This document shows positions 1 through 12,000 of a stretch of DNA of 28,693 nucleotides, piece by piece. The notes beneath the pieces are model-generated. The model did no database searches. It saw nothing but the letters and a program-made list of their open reading frames with translations, and had not been told where the DNA came from. The first letter of the stretch is position 1. Each line of letters starts with the position of its first letter. The stretch comes from a virus, in IMG/VR virus record IMGVR_UViG_3300020445_000048, positions 1 to 28,693 of that record. One strand, given 5' to 3'. The position numbers were made by a program, and so were the translations under genes.

Positions 1-3000
1 AGGAGTCAGAATGATAGATTCCTAGATGCTGTTGAAATGATTCAGACTAACAAGAAGGTAATTGCTACCGAAGTTGTTTCAATCATGAATGACATGTCCA
101 AGTTTGAAGGACTTAACATTCCTGGTGGATCTGTTAATTGTGAAGATGACGTTATCGATATGATTGATAGCATTTGTCATGACATACAGTATGATTGCAA
201 TGAGAAGACATATGATGCTGCTGCATTGTATATTGAGACAGAAAATAATTCACTTAAGCATATTGAAGGTGAATACGAAGCAACTATTGCTACCGTTAAG
301 ATACTACGTGATGTTTGTGCTCTAACTATGCGTAATGCATTTGGTAGAGACTATTGGGAAGGTGGTTTTAACACAACAACTCCTGTCCAAGGTTATGAGC
401 AGAATCCAAGAGATACCGTATTTAAACTCTGTGGAGATGCCATTGATGGAAACATTAGATACATCGCAGAGCAAGCAGTTGCTGCTGGAACTGTCCAATT
501 CCCATCACTTAGCATTCCTGGTGGACCTATCAATTGTGTCCATGACGTTACTGATATCCTTAGATCTTTAGTATTCAACCTGAAGTATGGTGGCAATAAC
601 ATGCTGCAATACTCTACTGAGTTCTATGTTAACTCTGGTGGTAACCTACTTCACGTAACCTCTCAGTCAACTGAGACTACCTGGATCATGAATAAGGCAA
701 AAGAATTTGCCATTCGTGCCATGAAGGACCAAGTAATTACTAACAATGCTGGTCACAACGTTGGACAGAGATACTATGATGCAGTGCCTAAGCCTACCAA
801 CCAACTATTAATATCTGAGAAAGCAGGTACTGGTGGTGGTGGAACTGGTGATTCTGGTGGTATCACAACTACAATGAATAATATCGTTACTAGAGAATTT
901 GACTTTGGTAACACTATTATCAGCACTACCGATAGTTCAACAGGTTTAGTTGCTGATGAAGATGCTGTATTCCGTTGCATCACTAAACTTCCATCTTCTC
1001 CTATAGATGGAGTTATATTTGAATCAGGTGGAACTACTGCTGGTGTATGGTTTGGTGTTAGAGACAGCGGCACATATCTAAGATTACGTGCTGGTAATGG
1101 TGCTAACAGTTATGCTGCTGGTGCTTCTTATGCATCTGATACTGGTCTTGCAATGCTTGACCTACAGATAAGCACTCTTTCAGCATACTTTGATGGTGGC
1201 GACCATGAATTAGTATGGGAGATTCGTGTTGGTGGTAACGTTGGTACTGGTGCAGGACGTGTTAAGTTGTGGATTGATGGTGTGTCAGTTGGAGAAGCAA
1301 CTACACCAGGAACCGCAAGTACTGGTTTGACAGGTGGTAGTGGTATATTCACTGATACTAATGCAGCAGGATTTGGTGCATCAACATCATCAGTACCTTC
1401 TGGAGAAGCATCTGCTCAGAATACATTCACTGTTAACGTTGGAGCAACTCCTAAGATTGCATATGACGTTTCTACTGCTGCATATGATGCAACAACTGGT
1501 GACTTAGTATTGAATGTTGGATCTCACGACTTTACTAATAATACAAGAATTCAACTGAAGACTAACTCTTTAATCTTTAGTTGCACAGAAGACGATAATG
1601 CTACTAACCATTCCTATCCTAGGTCTGGTGACCCAGCAGGTAACACTGCTATTGATATCATTGATGTTGGAGTTGTACCATTTACTCCAACTCAGGCAGT
1701 CTATAAGCCTAAGACGGGCATTATGACCCTGACTGTTGCTAACCACAACTTTGCTGATTCCACCAATTATACAGCAACTGATGCTGAGTATGACCCTGAT
1801 TCTGGAATCATAGAGATAACTGTTAATAATCATGGATTCACAACTGGTGACCAAGTTAAGATTAATACAGGGTCTCTAATATTCACCTGCTCACAAGACA
1901 ATCATGCTTCTAAGCACGGTTATCCTAGGGAGAAAGACCCTGCTGGTGACAGATGGTTGGCGATTGAAGAAGTAACAACTCATACATTCAAGGTACAAGT
2001 TGGTCAGACTGCTAAGAGAGAATATAATGTATCTAATGCAATCTATGACCAAGCAACTGGTGAGCTTCAGTTAGAAGTTGGTGACCATAACTTCGTTGAG
2101 GCTACCAGTCATGTAGCAGAAGATGCTGAGTTTACTGCTAAGACTGGTATGCTCAAGATATCATGCTCACAGCATGGATTCGGTGATGGTGACCAGATCC
2201 TGATTCAGGATAACTCCATGACATTCACATGTGACATGGACAACCATTATACCAATCACGTATATCCAAGGACAACTGACCCTGCTAGTGGTAAGTGGTT
2301 ATCAGTAGAGAATTCAACTGATAATGACTTTGAGGTTAATATTGGTGAATCTCCAATCAAGCATTTCACACCAACAGGTGCTTCTTACAACTCTGCAACA
2401 GGTGCTTTGACCCTAACCATTGGGACACACACCTTGACTGTTGGTACTCATGTCAAACTTGATGGTTACTCACTCAAGTTTACTTGTGCAATGGACAACT
2501 ATAAGACCATTCACAGCTATCCTAGAGTATCAGACCCTTATCATAACGAGCCAATTAGTATTACTGCTGTAACAGCAGATACCATCACTATTAACGTTGG
2601 TACTACTCCACAAGTTAATCATGTGCCTACCGATGCCGATTACGATCCTCTAACAGGTGACATGGTATTGGCAATTGGTGCTCATGACTTACGTCCGATG
2701 AGTAGGTATTCAGTATCTAATGCTGTATACAATCCAGCAACAGGTCTGATGACTATCACATCCAATGCACATAACATTGGTACTGGTGATATGGTTAAGA
2801 TTCGTCCTAACTCATTGACATTCACTTGTGCTATGGATAGCAATGCTACTCAGCACTCATATCCAAGGACTACCGATCCTGTTGCAGGTCAGTGGTTACC
2901 AGTTACTGGTTCTACTGCTAATACCTTTGACGTTAACGTTGGTATCTCCAATAGCATTAACTACACACCTTCTGCTGTTGACTTCACACCTACTACAGGT

Positions 3001-6000
3001 GACATGAAGATGACAATCGGTAATAACTGGTTGAAGGGCACTGAGACACATAAGAATAGCAATGCTGCATATAACCCAACAACGGGTATTATGACACTGA
3101 CTGTTGTTAATCATGGATTCTCAAATGGTGATACAGTTAAGATTGCACTAGAGTCACTGAATTTCACATGTGCATTAGATGGTAACTTCAGCGAGCACCG
3201 TTATCCACGTGCTACCGACCCAGGTAACACTGACAATATGTGGATGACAGTTATGAATGTAACTGACGATACCTTTGATGTCCAAGTATTAAACACAGTA
3301 CCTTCCACTAATACCTCTGCTCACGTATACGTTCCTGAGACTGGTATTACACCTACTGGTGCTGCATTTAACACCACAACAGGTGTTATGACTATTACAT
3401 CTGCTGCTCATTACCTACAGAATGGTGATTACATTAAGATTGCAGATGGTGCAGTAACATTCCGTTGTGATGAAGATGGTCAGGCAACCGATCATGCTTA
3501 TCCACGTGTTACCGACCCTGTAAGTGGTAAGTGGGTTAAGGTATCTAACGTTACTAACACAACATTCGACTTCCAATGCTTAGAGAATGTCCCTTGCACT
3601 AATGCTACTACTCACGTATTCCAGTCTGCTGTTGCTAACAGTATTGAGAGAGGAAACGTTGTTAAGGGTGGTGATTCAGTCAAGATTCAGACTAACTCTC
3701 TAACATTTACTTGTGACCAAGATAGTCATGCTACTAACCATACCTATCCTAGGTCTACTGGATCCAGCTACACTGGTAACTCAGGTGCTGACCCATATTA
3801 CAACACTTCTATTCCAATCGCAGATGTAGAGACTACTAATCATACTGCTACTACTGCTGATTACAACCCACTAACGGGTGTAATGACCCTGACTGTGCCT
3901 AACCATGGTTTAACTACACATACAGCAATGACTGCTACTGATGGTAGTTACAACCCTGCTACGAGTGTATTGACACTTAAGGTTGGTGCCCATGGAATGA
4001 AGGATGGTGATAAGATTCTACTCACTGACGGTGCTGTAACATTCCGTTGTGATAAGGATGACAATTCAACATCTCACACATATCCACGTGCTACTGACCC
4101 TGTATCTAACAAGTGGTTAACAATTTCTAACGTAACTACTGATTACTTTGATGTAGTCACAGGTCGTTTCTTCGGTCAGAATGCAATTACAAATAATTCA
4201 GTCCATACATTCTCCTCAGGTGCTCAAGGTGGTATCTACAAGGCGAATGATAAGGTTAAGATAGACCCTGAAACTCTCGTATTTACATGTGCTAAGGATA
4301 ACAACGTTACTAACCATGCTTATCCTAGAAGGACTGACCCATCTCATCATGAGTGGTTACCAGTATTCTCTGCTGCAACAAATACCTTCCTGGTTCATGT
4401 AGGTAAGTCACAGGATACATCAACACATACATTCGTTAGGGCACTACCTAGTGGAATCGAAAGACCTACTGGAGTTATCACACTTAACGTTGGTAAGTCA
4501 TCTAACACTACTACTCATACATTCATATCTGCTGCTACTGGAGCACTACAGACTGGTGGAAACCACGTCCACTCCTTTGTTGCTGCAACTGCTCTAACAC
4601 CTACTAACGCTGGTTATAACCCAACTACAGGTCTTATGACTCTGACTATTAACGGTCATGGTCTACAGTTTGGTGACAGGGTAATGCTTAACGATAGTGC
4701 AGTAACATTCCGTTGCGACCAAGACGCACAAGCATCTGACCACTCATATCCACGTAATACTGACCCAACAAGTCGTCAGTGGTTACCAATTCAGTCCGTC
4801 ACAGAAAATACTTTTGACATTAAAGTCCTATTTGACGTACCATCTACTAACGTAACAACTCACGTATTCCAATCTGCTGCTTCTAATAGCGTTAACACAT
4901 ATGCTATTGAGAGAGAAGGTGACAGCATTCAAATCGGTACTGAGTCACTCATCTTCACATGTGGAATGGATTCACATGCGACTAACCACCTATATCCAAG
5001 AGCATCCGACCCTGTTGGTTCTAATTCCATCAAGGTATTAGATGTAACAAGTCAACTTAAGAGTGCTACTAACGCTGCTTATACCGCTTCTACAGGTGTG
5101 ATGACACTTACCATGGGGTCATCTCATGGCATCTCTAACGGAGATAGAATTAAGATTAATCCTTATTCAATCACACTGAAATGTGAGAAGGATAACTATG
5201 CTACTGAGCACAAGTATCCACGTCCTACAGACCCATATTTCGACCAGTGGTTGACTGTTTCTAATTCTCAAGCAACTACTATTGATGTTAACGTTGGCAT
5301 TTCTGGTGATAATGACAAGTATGCACATACCTTCCATCAAGCAGATGCTAATAGTATTCAGCATCAGTCTGGTCATATTAGAGTTAACGTAACTGATGGT
5401 AAAGCAACCTCTAACACAACTGAGCATAGATTCGTTGGATATACAGGTTTAACTCCAATTATTGCTGGTGGTAACTATAGTCACCAGTTTGTAAGTGCAA
5501 ATTCTGGTGCTCTCCACACTGGTGGTAATTACGTCCATAAGTTTGTTTCTGCAACACACTTGACACCTACTGGTGCTAACTACAACCCAACAACGGGTGT
5601 CATGACACTAACCAAGTCTTTACATGGTCTAGTTAATGGTAGTTACATTAAGATGGCAGAAGGTGCTGTAACCTTTACATGCACACAGGATAGCAATGCA
5701 TCCTATCACTCATATCCAAGGTCTTCTGACCCAATGAATGATACATGGATGAGGGTATTCGATGTTACTAATAATAACTTCAGTGTCCAAGTATTAAACG
5801 ATGCTCCATCTGTCAATACAACTGCTCATACATTCAAGTCTGCTGCTAAAAATAGCGTTACTATTGCTACCTTCCAGAAAGCAAATGATACTGTTTCTCT
5901 AGCACCTAACTCCTTGACATTTACATGTGCAATGGATAGTAATGCTACTAACCACACATATCCAAGGACATCTGACCCTGCATACAATGAGTCATTGAAG

Positions 6001-9000
6001 GTTATTGATGCTGGTATTACTACACATACTCCAACAGGAGCAACTTATACACCATCTAGCGGTAACCTTGACCTAACAGTTACTGGTCATAACTTCTCTA
6101 ATAGTGACAAGATAATGATTGAGGATGATGCCCTTCATATGACTTGCACAATGGATGGTAACTCATCTACTAAGTCATACCCAAGAGGATCTGACCCAAT
6201 CAGTAGACAGTGGAGAGAATTGAGTGTTGTTGATGCTAACACTATTAGAATTAACGTTGGTACAACTGCTAACACAACTAAGAATGTCTTAGATGCTGAC
6301 TATACTCCATCTACAGGTAAGATGGAACTGAATATCGGTGCTCACACCCTTAAGTCAGGTCAGAATATCAAGTTGGCAGACAACTCACTGACATTCACAT
6401 GTGACCAAGATAGTCATGGTAGCAACCATACTTATCCAAGGACAACTATTGACACACATACAGCAACTGCTGCTACTTACGATGGTAATACTGGTTATCT
6501 GAATCTATACGTTGCTGGTCATGGACTAGATGACGGGTCACTTGTTAAGATTACTGATAACACTATGACCTTCCGTTGCTCCTTTGATAGCAATGGTTCT
6601 GACCATACATATCCACGCTCCTCTGACCCAATCAGCGGTAAGTGGATGGAAATAAAGAATGCTGATGCCAATACATTTGATATATTCGTAGGTAAGTCAC
6701 CATTCGTAGGTTACGACCCACAAGATGTTGACTACAACCCAACTACAGGTGTAATGAAGGTTGTTGTTGGTAATCACAGTGTTGAGGTTGGTGAGAAGGT
6801 TTGGCTTGCTAAGGAAGGATTCGTATTTACATGTGCTCAAGACAGTCATCAGACTGAGCACAAGTATCCAAGAGCAAGTGACCCTGCATATAATACACCA
6901 GTAACTGTTACTGCTGTAGAAGATGGGTCAATCTCATTTAATATTCTAAGTAGTGCTCCATCTAGTAACACTACTGCTCATACATTCAAGAAGTCTACTG
7001 GAGTAACACCTACTGCTATTGGATATTCATCCTCAACGGGTGCAATGACAATTACAGTTGAAGGTCATGGAATGGTAGATGGTGAAGTAATTAAGATTGA
7101 TGATTATGGACTTACATTTACATGTAATAAGGATAGTCATGCTACTGAGCATCTATATCCTCGTCCTACTGACCCTGCATCTGGTAAGTGGTTAGAAATC
7201 TCTGGTGTAACTACTGATACCTTCGCTGTTAACGTAGGTGCCGCTGCTGATACTAACGACCAACATGCACATACATTCATCACTGCTAAGAAGGGTAGCA
7301 TCACTCGTGCTGCATTCAAGAGTGGTGGTGCTTATACTCATGCTTTCCAGTCAATGACTTCTGGTGGAATATCCCAGAAGCGTGACAGACTTTATGACCA
7401 CTCAATACATATCGAAGGGGTTGGTGATGCTAAGTATACTGCAACTAATGCTGCCTTTACACCTACTACAGGTGACTTGGTACTTACAGTTGCAAATAAC
7501 CCATTCTCGAATGGTGACAAGATTAAGTTAGCAGATAACAGCCTCATATTCACATGTGCAATGGATGCACATGATACTGAGCACTCTTATCCTAGGTCTA
7601 CTGATCCTGCTTCAGACAATTACTTGGTGGTCAAGGATGTAAGTGGAAATAACCTAACAGTCAATGTGGGACCAACTCCTACATCTCCATATAACGTTGG
7701 TGGTGCAACATACGAGCCTACTACAGGTGAGATGGTCCTAACCATAGGAGCTCACCCATTCAGTGCTGCTACATCACATACACCAACAGGTGCGTCATAT
7801 ACTGCCACTACTGGTATGATGACTGTAACCCTTAACGATCATGGATTCGTTATAGGTGACAGAGTTAAGTTTGCTGAGAATTCCTTGTCAGTGTCTTGCA
7901 CAATGGATGGAAACATCACTAACAAGACATACCCAAGAGCATCAGACCCAGTTGCACAGCGTTGGTTAGAAGTCTCGAATATTACACAAAACACATTTGA
8001 TGTAAACGTCGGTGCTTCCCCATTAGAAACATTCAGCGTTACTGCTGCAACATATAACCCAACATCAGGTGATTTGGCACTAACAATTGGTGCTCACTAT
8101 CTGACTGTCGGAGAAAGTATTAAACTTGCAACCGATTCACTTGTATTCACTTGTGACTTCAATGGTGACGGTAACACAACTCAGAAGACATATCCACGTG
8201 CTACTGGATCTACTGCTGTAGGTCAAGGTGGATCTGATTATGTCTACGACACTGCAATTACTATTACTGCGGTAACTGCAACTACCATAACAATGAATGT
8301 TAACGGTGGTCAGGGTGCTATTACAGACCAGACTGCTCACAACTTCGTCCTAACTGGTAGTGCTGCAAACTGTGTAACTGCTGGTGGTGGATACACTCAC
8401 ACATTCGTAAGTGCCGTAACTAACGGTATGAAGAAGTCAAGCAACTCAATTTACATCGAAGATGATAAGTTGATGTTTAAGTGTGCTCAGGACAACTTCT
8501 CTACTACTCACACATATCCACGTGCTGCTGGTGTTACAACATCAACGGTAACTGCTGCTGACTTTAATCCTACTACAGGATTCCTCAGATTAACAGTTGC
8601 TGGTCATGGATATGAGAGTAGTGATTGGATTAAGATAGCAGATAACTCATTAACATTCAGATGTCAGCAAGATAGTTTAGGTAGTGACCACACATATCCA
8701 AGGACTACTGACCCAATTAGCGGTAAGTGGGTGCAGATTCGTAACGTAACTACAGATACATTTGATGTATTTGTAACTGCTACTGCTCCTTCCACTAACA
8801 CTACTGCTCACGTATTCCAGAGTGCTTCTGCTAGCGGTATTACTCATAAGAAGGATCCTTTCTATGATGCTCCAGTATCGATTGAAGCAGTAACTGGTTC
8901 AACCATTACTATTAACGTTGGTAAGTCTCCTAATACAACTGTCCATACATGGTCTGGTGGAGTCAGCGAGGGTGCTATAAGAGGTGGTGGTAACTATACA

Positions 9001-12000
9001 CACGTCTTTAAGTCTGCTGTTGCTGATGGCATCCATTGGAAAGATTCAACAATTATTATTGATGCTGGTGCTGCCACCTATACTGGAGAGCACAGATTCG
9101 TTTCTGCTTCATCTGGTGCAGTCAAGGTTGGTGGTGACTTCACTCATACCTTCACTGGTGCTAAGACAGGTTGTCTACACAGACAGAGTGGATGGATTAC
9201 TCTTGACGTTGATGTAGCACCTTCTGCTAACCAGTATGCACATACATTTGTTTCTGCTCAACCTGGTGCCTTAATTGGTGGTGGTAACTACAGTCACGTA
9301 TTTGTATCTGCTGCAACAAACGGAATTGAGAAGGCAAATGAATACGTCTATATTGAAGATGGAAGTATCGTATTCACTTGTGATAGAGATGACAACAAGT
9401 CTAACCACGGATATCCTAGGGCATCTGACCCAGGTAGCGATGAGTGGTTGGCAGTACATAACACTACATCTACAACATTCGATGTGATGTTAGGTAAGTC
9501 TCCTGACACTTCAGCACATACATTTGTATCTGCTGCACCACATGCAGTTAAGAAACAAGACGGCACTATTACCGTCAACGTCGGAATTGGTAGCTACGAG
9601 CATAAGTTTGTTAGTGGTGTTAGTAACGCTGTGGTTGCTTCTGTTGGTGGTCAATTGACTGCTGCTGCTGGCACATCATACGACCCAGTATCAGGTGAGT
9701 TAGTCCTAGAAGTAGGAAGTCATTCTGTTGCTGCTACTGAGACAATCACTATTGCTAATAATGGATTAACATTCACTTGTGCTAGAGACGCTCACGCTAC
9801 TAACCACACATATCCAAGAGCATCTGACCCTATGAGTGGTCAGAACATTCAAATTGATTCTGTAACTGCTACAACAATTACAGTTAACGTTGGAGTTGGA
9901 CTTGGTGCTGGTAAGACAGACATTCATACATTCGTAAGTGCTATTTCAGGTGCAGTTATTAAGGGTGGCGACTACAGACACTCATTTGTAAGTGCTGCTT
10001 CAAATTGCGTTACTATTGTAGACACTGGTGCTACATTGACACCTACAGATGGTTACTACAACCCAATTACAGGTGACTTAACACTGACAGTTGCATCTAA
10101 CACTTTAAATCAACGTGATAATGTCACACTTGCTCCTGAATCAATAGTATTCACTTGCACAAGTGACCAGAATGCTACTAACCATGCATACCCAAGACCA
10201 ACTGATTATGCTGATGCGAGGGTTCTACCTATCACAGCAGTTAATTCTTGGGCATACCCAGTCAGCACAAAACTCTCCTACTGGAGAAGTCGTCTGGTAG
10301 ATTACAACTACACAGGTAATGAAGCATCACAAGTAGAAACTGATATTGCTACATTAATCCAGTTTGTAACTGATGGTATAGGAAATCCTGGTAATGTTAA
10401 TGGTAGAAGCTACACTATGCCAATTGCATGGCCTGTTAAGTACAGTCCAGAAGTTGTAGTAAGAGACTTAAGTATCACTTACGACTCTGCAAATGGTGGA
10501 TCTGATCAGTTTGGCACATGGAATCAAACATGTCCAGAAAGTGCAGCTGCACTTAGCACATTGACTGATATCTTCCTCAATACAATTACTCAAGCAGCAG
10601 AGAATAATGTTAACTATCTAACTGCTAGTGTAACTAAGACATTCCCATACAACGGTAACGTCAACTATCAGCAAGGTACCTGCTATGATTGCACATCAGC
10701 AGCAGACACCTTATTTGACATCATGGTTGATACCCTTGGTGGTGGATATAAGAATAGTCAGAGAGTTGCTAATGTATTACTATACAACACTCAATCCATT
10801 GCTGGAAGATCATTCGGTGAGACTCTATCAACATATCCAACAACCAACCTTACCATAGCATTCGCTGAGGATGTCCTTAAGGCAGTCCGTTATGACTTGG
10901 TAACTGGTGGTAATGCTGGATCATTCAAGTTATCACAAACATGGTTTGACGGTGAAGGTAACTTCATTGCATTCCCAACTGTTATTAGGTCTCACTTATT
11001 ATTCTGCTTAACACGTATACGTGAGTATATTAAGAGTGTCATGTATCTTCATACCTCTGATACAGTTTGGCAGAACTATGATGTATACATTCCTTCAGAG
11101 AGATTTGAGTGGAATCAGGAAGCAGTTGAATTTATTGTTGACTCTTCACTCAACCCAATAGAATTTGCACTTGAAAGGTCAAGTTTCGCAACTGAAGCAC
11201 GTATACAGTTTATCCCTTCTACTGATGTTACTAACTTAAGTAACAAGTATGAGGTAGGTAAGGACTGGAATACAGACCCTGCACTTGTCCTTCTAACTCC
11301 AGAAGTTGAAGTTGGATTCGAGAGAGCAGAATATAGAGTCCGTATTAATCAACCAAACAACTTCAGACGTGGTGATATTCTTACATATATCCCTGCATCT
11401 TCTCAGTCATTGTCTGGTTTAGCAAATCAACCATACTTCTACTGCTTAACTGCAACTGCTGAGTGGTTAGAAATTGGTGCTTCTTATACTCATGATGGAA
11501 GATTTAGACAATTCCAAGTAGATACATCTAACTCTGGTGCTCAAATCTTAGCAGTAGAGAGAAGAAGTGGTATCGTAAGGACTGCTCCTACATACCCATC
11601 TGACCCTTCTGATACTCCAATTCAGGGTGGATTTAACCCTGCTGACGTTATCTTCGGGGGCACATCTGATGCTTCTGCTGAGGTATCATCTATCACAATG
11701 AATGCAGCGAATGTAAGACAACTATTCACTCACTTTATAACCTCTACTCAGTCACAAAACAACCTTGTTTATGAGACATTCACCAACGGTGAAGAGGTTG
11801 TGGTACAAGGTGCGACAAACAATAAGGGAGTCCTACTACAAGCAGGACCAGTCAGTGATACTGGCACTTCATTCTTGAAACTGCATACGATTGCTGGAGT
11901 AATTAGTGCAGCGGATGTATTGGAAGGTGTTGAAAGTGGTACTACTGCTACTGTTGTTAGCTCCTCGGATCGCTTCTTCACAAATCTTAAGATGGGAAGT

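Noticed and set aside
37-39. ATG at 37 as the start of the giant gene
   Set aside because: The frame is open from base 1 and the ATG has no ribosome binding site; it is internal.
8150-8200. Calcium-binding loop in the copy with DFNGDGN
   Set aside because: The extra acidic residue pattern occurs in only one of 28 copies and has a two-residue insertion; a general Ca-binding role is unsupported.
1441-10245. CRISPR-like or noncoding tandem repeat
   Set aside because: Spacing is irregular, copies are diverged in DNA, and one uninterrupted reading frame explains the pattern.
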